64,000 bases of DNA from an uncultured Gemmata sp. (GTDB lineage: Bacteria > Planctomycetota > Planctomycetia > Gemmatales > Gemmataceae): assembly GCA_937924775.1 (NCBI GenBank), contig CALDUT010000009.1, positions 1 through 64,000 of the forward strand, written 5' to 3'. A model generated the notes under the pieces. The model saw only the letters and a program-made list of their open reading frames with translations, ran no database searches and was not told where the DNA came from. Both the position numbers and the translations under genes were made by a program. Positions 9,267 through 17,225 of this stretch are shown one piece after another. Positions within the stretch are counted from its first letter, which is position 1. Every line of letters starts with the position of its first letter.

Positions 9267-10889
9267 ATGATTCCACACTGGTTGCGTTCACTCTCGGAGG
9301 GAGGGCCACTGAGCTGGGGCCTCAGTATGGCGTTGCTGTTTGGCCCGGCGATTCTGCTGGCCGTTGTAGGTAACCATCTCCAGCACACTGCGTTGTATGT
9401 CGGGGCCGGGGTGCAAGGGTTGTTCGCCCTGGCCTTCGTTCGCAGCTCTCCGGTGTGGCGACCACCGGTCAGCGCTTCGGTGATCGTGCTGTATATGATC
9501 GCGTTGGCCTGGTTGTGGCTGCCGACCCGGCATTCCCCAGATGCGATCGTTGGCATCGCGCAGGGGGTGTTGCTGATTCTCGCGGTGGGTCTGGCTGCCG
9601 GTCATCATTTGATGCGTACCGGGGCCGAACCGCTACGCCGGGCGAATAAGTGGTGCCGGCGTTTGGTCCAACGTCGCCGCTGGCCCGCCGCGCTGCTCGA
9701 TTGCCGTATGCTGCCGGAGGTGGTGGCCTTGCGGGAAGTCGTTTTCGACGAAGTTCGCCCGGTGTTGGCGTTGTTATCCGATCCGCGGCCGGAAATTCTC
9801 TGTTCAGCTTTGAGTGCTTTGGAATACCGCCCCCATTGGCAGCCGGCGGAAGCGGAACTCGTCATCCAAATCGCTCGGCAGAATCCTCACCCGGCGGTTC
9901 GCGCGGCTGCGGTGGCCGCGCTGGCCCATGTGGATAACGCTGACCACATCGCGGAATTGGCTCGGTTCTTACGGGATCCCACACCGGAAGTCCGCGCCGC
10001 CGCCGCCAAAGCCCTCCTGTGGAACGCAGACGCCAACTGGCCCTTTGCCCGCGACGGCGTTAAAGAGGCGCTCGCTGCGCCGGAATTGGCTCGTGAAGGC
10101 CCTTTGTTCACAACCGGCCATTTACCCGCCGCCGCGTTCGCCGATTTGGTAACCTGGGCCGAGGAACACGGGCCCCTGGCCCATCGCGCCATTCACACCC
10201 TCATCGAGCAATACCGCCGCGACCTTCTCGACGGCGAGCATCCCCAGTTGGGTAGCCAATTGGCGGCCCTGATGCTCGATTCCTCGGTATCGCCCGCATT
10301 GCGTGTCGAATTGGCCGCATTACTCCGCGATCATCACCTGCTCACGCCCGACCTACTCGACCGGTTGACGAACCTCGACCAACCCGGGCCGATTCGCCTT
10401 TTCGCTGCCGAACAAATGCTCCGACTCAACCCCAACGATCCCGACGGTGTCGATGTTTTGCGAGGCTTGGCCCGGCAGCCGAATCGGGAGATGGCCCTCG
10501 CGGTGGCGCAAGTGTTGCAAAACGTTCTGGGGATAGACCTCGGCTTGATCGACGACGAATTGCCGCCTCCCAACAGCAAACTCGCCGCGGAAATTGCCCG
10601 GCGGGTGTTGCTGTGGGCCAATGGGGCACCACCGGACGCCGTCCGTCCCACCCCGCCGCCGGCTCCAGGGTTGCGGGGCCCCCGCCTGGGACATGCCACC
10701 GGGACCACACCGCGGCCCTCGTACGCCACCATGCCCGCGATCCCACCCCTTTCACCCACACCACCCCCAGCCCAACTCGTCACCAACGATGACGATAACC
10801 TGGGCGAAGACAGCATTCACGAACCCGAACCTCGAGAGAAGTCCGACGATCCCTCAGCCCAGTCGCTCGGCGATTCCATCGGCTGGTGA
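9267..10889 (+). CDS. Membrane-anchored HEAT-repeat protein
   Basis: About 540 residues from ATG 9267 (MIPHWLRSLSEGG); an in-frame GTG at 9213 would add 18 residues, and no clear ribosome-binding site decides between them. The N-terminal 130 residues hold about four hydrophobic spans (LSMALLFGPAILLAVVG, YVGAGVQGLFALAFV, ASVIVLYMIALAWLWLP, VLLILAVGLAAGH). A basic linker then leads to alpha-solenoid HEAT-type repeats at about residues 160-420 (HPAVRAAAVAALAHV; PEVRAAAAKALLW; SPALRVELAALLRDH). The C-terminal 90 residues are Pro-rich with an acidic end and are probably disordered. HEAT repeats suggest a binding scaffold at the membrane. Function is unknown. Confidence 0.8.
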   Translation: MIPHWLRSLSEGGPLSWGLSMALLFGPAILLAVVGNHLQHTALYVGAGVQGLFALAFVRSSPVWRPPVSASVIVLYMIALAWLWLPTRHSPDAIVGIAQGVLLILAVGLAAGHHLMRTGAEPLRRANKWCRRLVQRRRWPAALLDCRMLPEVVALREVVFDEVRPVLALLSDPRPEILCSALSALEYRPHWQPAEAELVIQIARQNPHPAVRAAAVAALAHVDNADHIAELARFLRDPTPEVRAAAAKALLWNADANWPFARDGVKEALAAPELAREGPLFTTGHLPAAAFADLVTWAEEHGPLAHRAIHTLIEQYRRDLLDGEHPQLGSQLAALMLDSSVSPALRVELAALLRDHHLLTPDLLDRLTNLDQPGPIRLFAAEQMLRLNPNDPDGVDVLRGLARQPNREMALAVAQVLQNVLGIDLGLIDDELPPPNSKLAAEIARRVLLWANGAPPDAVRPTPPPAPGLRGPRLGHATGTTPRPSYATMPAIPPLSPTPPPAQLVTNDDDNLGEDSIHEPEPREKSDDPSAQSLGDSIGW

Positions 10890-10936
10890 GACGGCTTTGC
10901 TACCCGAATGGTACCCGGTCGGCCGCCCGGCTTCGC

Positions 10937-11704
10937 CTATCCTGCCGGGTGGGGTATCGGACGACCCATGGTTCGCAACAGCAGCTTCAAGTCCTCCCAT
11001 GTCTGCCGGCGGAGCATGTCGGTTTTATCATTGTCAATATCCTTGGGATGATGCGTACAAATCAGCGGCTTTCCGCGATATTGATGCACTACCCCACGCA
11101 GTTCCGCTAGCGGAACGTTTTTGTGAGTTAGCAATTTGGCCACAAAAGCCCCCAACGCCACGACATACTGAGGGGCAATCACGTCGAACTGCCGTTGGAA
11201 GTAATCCCGGCAGTTGAGGCACTCCGCATTGGTCGGGACGCGATTTTTCGGTGTGCGGCACTTGATAATGTTGAGCAGATACACTTGCTCCCGAGTGAAG
11301 CCACACGCGGCGATCATCCGATTCAGCCGCTGCCCTATGCGGCCGACAAAGGGTTCGCCGTGAGCGTCCTCCTCGGAGTCTGGAGCCACACCAACAAAAG
11401 CAATCGCAGCATCCAAAGGACCGGTCCCGAACACGGTTTGGGTCCGGCTGGCGAACAATTCACTGCAGCGGCTGCATGCCGCAACTTCTGTGGCGAGAGC
11501 CGCCAGGGCCACACGACGGGCTTCACGCGGGTCGGAAACTTCGTTCGTCACTGAATCATGTGGCCCGGTAGCATCGGCTGCCAGAACCGCCATCTCTGGG
11601 GTCAACGCTTCGGCTCGGGGAAGAAACAACACCCCCGCCGCCTGCAGCGATGCCAAGTGATGCCGCAACTGCCAGCACCAATCCTGTGGATTGTTCACAG
11701 CCAT
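10937..11704 (-). CDS. Uracil-DNA glycosylase, family 4-like (Fe-S) with altered active-site motif
   Basis: 255 residues. The core matches family 4/5 uracil-DNA glycosylases, which excise uracil from DNA: ACSRCSELFASRTQTVFGTG (first Cys pair of the 4Fe-4S site), GEPFVGRIGQRLNRMI, LLNIIKCRTPKNRVPTNAEC (third Cys and the conserved KCRPPxNR-like segment), ECLNCRDYFQRQ (fourth Cys) and THHPKDI in place of the usual HPA-type catalytic loop. The first motif reads GVAPDSEED where canonical members have GEAPGEDED-like text, so activity or specificity may differ. An N-terminal extension of about 75 residues precedes the domain, as in many type-4 enzymes. It is divergent from the helix-hairpin-helix gene at 11805, a possible DNA-repair pairing. 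Confidence 0.85.
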   Translation of the reverse strand: MAVNNPQDWCWQLRHHLASLQAAGVLFLPRAEALTPEMAVLAADATGPHDSVTNEVSDPREARRVALAALATEVAACSRCSELFASRTQTVFGTGPLDAAIAFVGVAPDSEEDAHGEPFVGRIGQRLNRMIAACGFTREQVYLLNIIKCRTPKNRVPTNAECLNCRDYFQRQFDVIAPQYVVALGAFVAKLLTHKNVPLAELRGVVHQYRGKPLICTHHPKDIDNDKTDMLRRQTWEDLKLLLRTMGRPIPHPAG

Positions 11705-11761
11705 CCGTCACACACACCTCTTGACCAGAAACGTATAAAAATTTTACCAACTCCTATTGTA

Positions 11762-11800
11762 TACATATGTACTATACTCTATAAAATGGCCAAGGAGGTG
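11762..11800 (+). promoter_or_regulatory. AT-rich promoter region and near-perfect Shine-Dalgarno for the HhH gene
   Basis: The 60 bases before 11805 are much richer in A/T than the surroundings. They contain a 10-bp palindrome TACATATGTA (11762-11771), a -10-like TATACT (11773-11778) and AAGGAGGTG (11792-11800), almost fully complementary to the 16S rRNA 3' end and four bases from the ATG. I cannot place a matching -35 box. The palindrome might be an operator (inference). Confidence 0.45.
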
Positions 11801-11804
11801 AAAA

Positions 11805-12080
11805 ATGGTTCAGAAAAATACCGAAATTGCCAAAAAACTTCGAGAACAGGCCAACACCCTGGTTCGTGCCGGCGGCAACCTCTATTGTGTACGGGCGTTT
11901 CGTTCCGCGGCTCTGGCGGTTATGGGCTTACCGGTGGCAGTGGCGGAGCTGCTCGCCACAGGGGGGGGTCGCGGCTTGGAGCGGGAATTGGAACGGATTC
12001 CGGGTATTGGCAAAAGTTTAGCCCATACCATCGCCAGCTATGCCCAAGGGGGCTCACCGAGTACCGGCATGGCCGCGTAG
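11805..12080 (+). CDS. Small helix-hairpin-helix protein resembling the PolX N-terminal domain
   Basis: 91 residues. The fold is that of the 8-kDa-type N-terminal region of family X DNA polymerases and related helix-hairpin-helix modules: KNTEIAKKLREQANTLVRAG, CVRAFRSAALAVMGLP, then ELERIPGIGKSLAHTIASYA, where IPGIGKS is the HhH hairpin that contacts the DNA backbone. No polymerase or PHP domain follows; the protein stops after a short Gly/Ser tail. The very strong Shine-Dalgarno at 11792 suggests efficient translation. It is divergently placed next to the uracil-DNA glycosylase. Likely a DNA-binding accessory factor; function otherwise unknown. Confidence 0.75.
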   Translation: MVQKNTEIAKKLREQANTLVRAGGNLYCVRAFRSAALAVMGLPVAVAELLATGGGRGLERELERIPGIGKSLAHTIASYAQGGSPSTGMAA

Positions 12081-12171
12081 AGCCTGTTTCTTGGGGATAC
12101 GAGACCTCCGAGAGTTGTTCGCGAACTCCGTGAAACCGGTAGACTGTATTCCCGGCCACGGTGTCGTCGGG

Positions 12172-13344
12172 TTATTCGCCGTGGCTGCCGTTGGGACTGG
12201 CCGTGGCCAAATGGGCGAAGCCCAGGTGCCGCTGTTGTTTGGCGAGATCGGCCCGGTTCTCGTTGAACTGTTCCATAGCCCACGCCCACTCCCAGCGGTG
12301 GGTATCGAGGTAGCGGAGAATGAGAAGGTTTTTCAGCTCTTCCACTTCCGCGAAGCTGTATCCGGCGGTTTGGGCGACAGCGACATCGAGATTGATCCCG
12401 GCTTTGAGGTCATCGTGCCAGCGGTCCATCAAGCGGCGGCGGAGGTGGGCATCGGGCAGGTGGAAGTGCAGAACCAGGTCGATACGGCCGGGGCGTTTGA
12501 AGGCCGGGTCGATCAACTCCAGCGAACAGTTGGTGGTGAAGACGTAGACCACGCCTTCGTTCACCTGAATGCCGTCGAGAGCGCTGAGGAAGACGGCTTG
12601 ATCGTCGGTTTCGCGAACGGTGTCGCGGTCACGCAGGGCGACGTCCATATCGTCGAAGAAGATGATGCCGCAGCGGTTGACGGTGAACAGATCGCGCACG
12701 GCCTGCACCGGATTGCACGAGCGGCGGGCCGCCTGGTAGGCATCGGGCGAAACGATTTGATATTCGTAGCCGTGACGTTGGCATTCTTCCCACAGCCAGC
12801 GGCAGGCACTGGTTTTGCCGTTGCCCGGTGGGCCGGTCAGCAAGAGTCCGCGTTTGGGACGGCCCCCGAGGTTTTTGATCCGTTTCAGATTGTCGCGTTC
12901 GAGGTAGCCAAGCGTGTTCTGCCGCAGTACTTCCAACTGTTCGTCGGGCAATACCGGAGGCAAGGCCGTACATGTTTGGGTCCGGCACAGTTTCAGCACT
13001 TTCCGGAATAGTTTCAGATAATCAGCCCGCGACACCACGAAGATGTCGTAGCCGTTCTGGTCGTAGCTTTGGTCGATATTCGCGATACAGCGAGCAAAAC
13101 GGATACCTTCGAGAGTGTACGGACGAATACCGAAGGTGGCATTGGGATAGAATTTCGACCGTGTCACCCACAGGCGGACCAGCGCCCCGCGAATGGGTAC
13201 CAGCGGACTGGGGATCGCGTTGGTCACCAGCGTATAGAGGTAACCCCCGGGGGTGAACGCCACCGGATCGATGAGGTTGGCCGCAGCCGCCGCTTCCTGC
13301 ACCAACAACTGGTGATCGGCGGAATAGGTTGAAAGGGGTGTCAT
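12172..13344 (-). CDS. AAA+ ATPase
   Basis: 390 residues. An N-terminal domain of about 165 residues has no recognised fold. An AAA+ core follows: Walker A GPPGNGKTS near residue 170-180, Walker B IIFFDDMD, sensor 1 VYVFTTNCSLELID, and arginine finger/pore-side segment PAFKRPGRIDLVL, which places it with classical AAA proteases/remodellers rather than STAND or helicase clades. The C-terminal lid has SFAEVEELKNLLILRY. There are no membrane spans or protease motifs. It is probably an oligomeric remodelling ATPase of unknown client. It converges with the HhH gene and is divergent from ispG. Confidence 0.85.
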   Translation of the reverse strand: MTPLSTYSADHQLLVQEAAAAANLIDPVAFTPGGYLYTLVTNAIPSPLVPIRGALVRLWVTRSKFYPNATFGIRPYTLEGIRFARCIANIDQSYDQNGYDIFVVSRADYLKLFRKVLKLCRTQTCTALPPVLPDEQLEVLRQNTLGYLERDNLKRIKNLGGRPKRGLLLTGPPGNGKTSACRWLWEECQRHGYEYQIVSPDAYQAARRSCNPVQAVRDLFTVNRCGIIFFDDMDVALRDRDTVRETDDQAVFLSALDGIQVNEGVVYVFTTNCSLELIDPAFKRPGRIDLVLHFHLPDAHLRRRLMDRWHDDLKAGINLDVAVAQTAGYSFAEVEELKNLLILRYLDTHRWEWAWAMEQFNENRADLAKQQRHLGFAHLATASPNGSHGE

Positions 13345-13500
13345 GGATAAAAGGTTATATCAACTCTGGAAATTGTAGAAAGTTGGACACACCCTGTAGT
13401 CGAGAGGTTCGCGGCCAGCACGTGGGCCTGGTGGTGTTGGGATTGCCGCGTTCGCGGTTGATGAAATAGCATGAGCGTAACTATTCCACGAGGATTCCCG

Positions 13501-14706
13501 ATGACCACGGCATCGCGTTTTGAGTATTCCGTGTTGGAGAAAGCTCCGAAAGTTCCCGGTAAGCCGCGGCATAAGACCCGGGAAGTGAAAGTCGGTAACC
13601 GTATCTTCGGCGGCAATAACCCCATTTGGGTGCAGTCGATGACTACGACCGACACTTACGACGTCGAAGCCACGGTGCGGCAAATTCATGCGCTGGAAGA
13701 AGCAGGCTGTGAACTGGTCCGCGTTACGGTGCCCAAACCAGAGGACGCCAACGCTCTCAGTGAAATTCGCAAACGCATTGGGATTCCGCTGATTTGCGAC
13801 ATACACTTCGATTACAAAATGGCACTGGCGGCTCTCGATCACCCTATTGACAAAATCCGCATCAACCCCGGCAACATTAACAAAGCCGGGGATACGTCTC
13901 ACGAACGCTTTCGTGCGGTGGTCCGCAAAGCGAAGCAAAAAGGCATTCCGATGCGGATCGGTGTGAACGCCGGCAGCCTCGAAACCGAAGTGACGCTCAA
14001 ATACGGCTTCCCGTGCCCGCCGGCGATGGTGGAAAGTGCCCTCCGCTACATCGAAATTGCCGAAAGCGAAGGCTACCACGACATCATTGTTTCCCTCAAA
14101 TCCAGCGATGTGCTGGTGGCGGTGGAAGCCTACCGCTTGTATGCCCAACTGTGCGATTACCCCACCCATATTGGCATCACGGAAGCAGGCAAACCGCCCT
14201 ATGCGGTCACCAAAAGTGCCGCCGGGCTGGCCCCGATTTTGCTCGATGGCATCGGCGATACCATCCGCGTCTCCCTGCTGGGCGATCCGGTGCCCGAAAT
14301 CGCCGCGGCTTTCGACATTCTCCAGGCTACGCAACGCCGCGTTCGCCGGCCGGAACTGATCGCCTGCCCAACCTGTGGCCGTCTGGCCATCGACTTGGAA
14401 AAAATCATCGCGGAACTGGAAGCCCGGCTCAGCGGCAAGAAACTGCCGGTGAAAATCAGTGTGCTGGGCTGTGTGGTCAACGGCCCCGGAGAAGCCCGCG
14501 AAGCCGACATCGGCATTGCCGCTGGCAACGGCCAGGGCATGATCTTCCGCAATGGCGAGATGATTCGCCGTGTGCCGGAGAGCGAAATCGTCGATGCGCT
14601 GATGGAAGAACTGGTGCGCTGGGAGGCCGAAAATGCCCACCGCCTCCCGAAAACCAGCGATGTGGAAGGCTTGGGCCGGCGGAAGCTCCCGGTTGTTGCC
14701 GGGTGA
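13501..14706 (+). CDS. ispG: 4-hydroxy-3-methylbut-2-en-1-yl diphosphate synthase IspG (GcpE)
   Basis: Penultimate enzyme of the MEP isoprenoid pathway, an Fe-S enzyme converting MEcPP to HMBPP. Hallmarks: GGNNPIWVQSMTTTDTYDV, ICDIHFDYKMALAA, DKIRINPGNI, GVNAGSLE, GITEAG, GDTIRVSLLGDP, and the cluster ligands CPTCGR and LGCVVNGPGEAREADIG. About 401 residues, the single-domain bacterial form without the large insert of plant enzymes. ATG 13501 is preferred over 13471 because GAGG lies seven bases upstream; the longer form adds only MSVTIPRGFP. The N-terminus has a basic extension (SVLEKAPKVPGKPRHKTREV) before the TIM barrel. A pair of strong hairpins follows the stop. Confidence 0.96.
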   Translation: MTTASRFEYSVLEKAPKVPGKPRHKTREVKVGNRIFGGNNPIWVQSMTTTDTYDVEATVRQIHALEEAGCELVRVTVPKPEDANALSEIRKRIGIPLICDIHFDYKMALAALDHPIDKIRINPGNINKAGDTSHERFRAVVRKAKQKGIPMRIGVNAGSLETEVTLKYGFPCPPAMVESALRYIEIAESEGYHDIIVSLKSSDVLVAVEAYRLYAQLCDYPTHIGITEAGKPPYAVTKSAAGLAPILLDGIGDTIRVSLLGDPVPEIAAAFDILQATQRRVRRPELIACPTCGRLAIDLEKIIAELEARLSGKKLPVKISVLGCVVNGPGEAREADIGIAAGNGQGMIFRNGEMIRRVPESEIVDALMEELVRWEAENAHRLPKTSDVEGLGRRKLPVVAG

Positions 14707-14738
14707 GACCCGCGATGGAAGGTTAATCCACCCCCACA

Positions 14739-14795
14739 CCCGGGGTGTTCGCCCCGGGGAAACTCTCGGACGCACACCCCGGGTGTGCGTCCGAG
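14739..14795. repeat. Two tandem GC-rich inverted repeats downstream of ispG
   Basis: Hairpin 1 has arms CCCGGGG (14739-14745) and CCCCGGG (14752-14758). Hairpin 2 has 14-bp arms CTCGGACGCACACC (14765-14778) and GGTGTGCGTCCGAG (14782-14795) around a 3-base loop. Both share an ACACCC/GGGTGT core. The position between the end of ispG and the converging small membrane-protein gene suits a bidirectional terminator, but there is no T-tract, so a REP-like intergenic repeat is equally possible. Confidence 0.6.
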
Positions 14796-14832
14796 GCCGC
14801 GGCAGTTGGCGCTACTCCGATGGCTCACCGGC

Positions 14833-15354
14833 TTATGGCTCCGTGAGAACCACCCTCACAATCACCAGCACAAGATAGGCCAGGATGGCTGCCACCAACA
14901 CCGTCGCAATCAGGCTGTACATCTTGTTGAGGGTCTTGAATCCGTCCATCAAGTGATGGATGTCGTTGCCCGTGGTGGCCACGATCTGACCAAACGACTC
15001 ACCCGCGGAGCGGGTCCACGCCCCCACACACACAAACACAATCCCCACCACCGTGACGTACCCGGTGATGATCCACCGTTCGCGCTGACCGATTTGGGCC
15101 AGTTGCTCGCGAACTTCCAACGGAATGGCTTCTTTATCAAGCTGGGTGAAGACAATCTGCGCCAGGAAGGCATTGATGAGATTCAACACCCCGAAAATCA
15201 GCAAGATCAAACCCACCAACTTCATCTTGCTGCCGAGGCTGCGAATCACAACATTCTGTTCCGCGGTGAACTCGTAGCCAGCACCTGCGGAAGGAGGGTT
15301 TGCTGCCGGGTTGCCATGGGAATCGTTCGCAGAAGACAGTGGGTCGCTTGTCAT
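14833..15354 (-). CDS. Small membrane protein of unknown function
   Basis: 173 residues with a polar, Gly/Pro/Asn-rich N-terminus (about 30 residues) and three predicted membrane spans: MKLVGLILLIFGVLNLINAF, WIITGYVTVVGIVFVCVGAW, and SLIATVLVAAILAYLVLVIV. A soluble loop with ATTGNDIHHLMDGFKTLNKMY lies between the second and third spans. The start at 15354 is supported by GAGG six bases upstream. No family is recognised. It converges on ispG across the paired hairpins. Confidence 0.75.
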   Translation of the reverse strand: MTSDPLSSANDSHGNPAANPPSAGAGYEFTAEQNVVIRSLGSKMKLVGLILLIFGVLNLINAFLAQIVFTQLDKEAIPLEVREQLAQIGQRERWIITGYVTVVGIVFVCVGAWTRSAGESFGQIVATTGNDIHHLMDGFKTLNKMYSLIATVLVAAILAYLVLVIVRVVLTEP

Positions 15355-15452
15355 GATGCACCTCAGGGTAGACCGGTTCGCCCGGTACGGTTATCCTCGC
15401 CCCCGGCGTGTATTCCCAGAGAAAAATTCGTGAATCGATCAAAAAATGGCTT

Positions 15453-15977
15453 TTATCGGCTCCGAATCGTCTCCAAGAGGGCTGTCAGGAACGCCGGAAG
15501 GTCGTCCGGGGTGCGGCTCGTGATGATGTTCCCGTCGATGACCACCTCCTGATCGACGTAAGTTCCGCCCGCGTTTTGCACATCGTCCTTGATCGAATGG
15601 AAGCAGGTGACGCGGCGCCCCTGGAGAGCGCTGGTGGAGCACAGAACCCACGGGCCGTGGCAAATCGCGGCGATGGGTTTGCCCTGAGCGTGCATGTCGC
15701 GGACCAGCCGGAGCATCGTCTCACTGCGGCGAATGTAATCGGGAGCGAATCCACCAGGAATCACTAGCGCAGCAAAGGCCTCGGCCTTGGCATCCGCAGC
15801 GGCCAACGTGCTTTTGGCCGGGTAACCAAGCTTGCTTGGATAGATTTTCCCCGCTTCGGGGCCGACCAGTTCTACCGTGCAACCGGCCTCGCGCAGCCGG
15901 TACACCGGATACCACACTTCCATTTCTTGATATTGCTGTTCCACCAATACCGCGACACGTTTCCCGGCTTCAGTCAT
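15453..15977 (-). CDS. DJ-1/PfpI family protein (type 1 glutamine amidotransferase-like)
   Basis: 174 residues, the normal size for PfpI-type proteins, which are annotated as intracellular proteases or protein/nucleotide deglycases; the exact activity of the family is debated. Visible motifs are VAVLVEQQYQEMEVWYP at the N-terminus, FAALVIPGGFAPDYIR, and the nucleophile elbow IAAICHGPWVL with the active-site Cys. SRTPDDLPAFLTALLE ends the fold and is characteristic of PfpI/YhbO members. AGGAG seven bases upstream supports ATG 15977. It is likely monocistronic. Confidence 0.93.
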   Translation of the reverse strand: MTEAGKRVAVLVEQQYQEMEVWYPVYRLREAGCTVELVGPEAGKIYPSKLGYPAKSTLAAADAKAEAFAALVIPGGFAPDYIRRSETMLRLVRDMHAQGKPIAAICHGPWVLCSTSALQGRRVTCFHSIKDDVQNAGGTYVDQEVVIDGNIITSRTPDDLPAFLTALLETIRSR

Positions 15978-16139
15978 GGTACAACTCCTGGGATAGGGTT
16001 CGCTTGTCGTAACGTAACCGCGACCCCCTTGAGGAAGGGAAACCTTTTGGAGAAACTTCCACTGGAGTTCGACTATTGGGCGGTGTGGACGCGTTCCCCC
16101 GTGGTAAAAAGCGCAACGACCGATGTTGTCGCGCGCGAC

Positions 16140-17225
16140 CTACTGCAGTTGTACGCGGACAAACCTTGGCCAGTAGAGTTCCGCGTTGTTTATGACCGGG
16201 GCCAACTCGAACGCATTAACGGCATACGAAATCACCAATTCGCGTTCACCGGCCAGTTGCGGATGGGCTTTGCCAGCGTAGGTGAACGTGGTTTTGTCGC
16301 GGCCCTCCGGACAACGATACAGCAGCACCGGCTCGCTCCACGGACCATCCGGTGTTGTGGCGAAACGGCCCACAATCCGATCCGACAAGCCGAATTCGGT
16401 ATACACCAACGCATACTGTTTCAACCCGCGGACATAGCTGACCGAAAACTCCGTCGCCAGCCCTTCGGCTTGCGCTGTGAGCTTTTGCACATTGGCTTTC
16501 CACTCCCCATCAGCGTGGAAGCGCCACGCGGTGAAATCGGTGAGTTTGTCGCGAGGTACGCGGGCGGTCAGGAGCCGACGCTGCGGGAAGAGTTTCCCCG
16601 GTGTCTCTTCGTAACCGTAAACATAGGCGTAGTCCCCAACGGTCAGCACCGCACTGCCAAAGGCGATTTTTCGCTCCGCGGTGGCCAGATCGGCAAAAGG
16701 CACCTTCGCGTAGGTGATTTTCCAGCGGCTCGGTTCCGCCATCGGGTTGCTGACAGTAGCCAACCACAGATCGACGCCGCGGAAACCAAATGCCCCGCCG
16801 GTGTCGGTCTTGGTCATCCGTGGCAAGAAAATGTACAGTTGATCGTTGGCAAAGTGCCCCGCAAACAACCAGAACCAACCCTGGCCGTCGGGGGGTGTGA
16901 ATCGGGCAACCGGCTCGTTTTTCGCGCCGTGGTGAATGTGGAAAGTGAGTTTCGCCTTGGCCCCCACGCCGTCCAGAACCGCCACGGAGTTATTCACCAA
17001 CGCGACCGGTTTCCGCTTCCCATCATGAATATGACCAACCCATGTGTCGCTGAATAGCCACACCGAGCGTGTATCGGAAAGTGGCACCGAGAATGCCCCA
17101 TCGGCCCCGATCCAACCCTCGCGGCGGCGGAACAAGGCATTGAGCCGCTCCTCCGGCTTAGCGTCAACCACACGCGGCCACTGCGGCGGAGCGGCAAAAG
17201 CTGCCAGAAGCAAAATCGTCGTCAT
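16140..17225 (-). CDS. Secreted beta-propeller protein (DUF4185/DUF5005-like)
   Basis: About 361 residues from ATG 17225. A short signal peptide (MTTILLLAAFAAPP) is followed by text typical of the five-bladed-propeller glycosidase-like secreted families: GWIGADGAFSVPLSDTRSVW then LFSDTWVG, FWLFAGHFANDQLYIFLP, GDYAYVYGYEETPGK, and SVSYVRGLKQYALVYTEFGL. These families resemble glycoside hydrolases of the GH43/68 superfamily but have no established enzyme activity. The start overlaps the stop of the methyltransferase gene by four bases (ATGA), so the two are translationally coupled. Assignment to DUF4185 or DUF5005 is by resemblance only. Confidence 0.75.
   Translation of the reverse strand: MTTILLLAAFAAPPQWPRVVDAKPEERLNALFRRREGWIGADGAFSVPLSDTRSVWLFSDTWVGHIHDGKRKPVALVNNSVAVLDGVGAKAKLTFHIHHGAKNEPVARFTPPDGQGWFWLFAGHFANDQLYIFLPRMTKTDTGGAFGFRGVDLWLATVSNPMAEPSRWKITYAKVPFADLATAERKIAFGSAVLTVGDYAYVYGYEETPGKLFPQRRLLTARVPRDKLTDFTAWRFHADGEWKANVQKLTAQAEGLATEFSVSYVRGLKQYALVYTEFGLSDRIVGRFATTPDGPWSEPVLLYRCPEGRDKTTFTYAGKAHPQLAGERELVISYAVNAFELAPVINNAELYWPRFVRVQLQ

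Noticed and set aside
9267-10889. PBS-lyase/phycobilisome-type HEAT enzyme
   Set aside because: The repeats are generic HEAT and the N-terminal membrane spans do not fit that family.
13360-14775. A 471-codon minus-strand ORF
   Set aside because: It is the antisense mirror of ispG, whose plus-strand motifs are unmistakable; long antisense frames are common in GC-rich genes.
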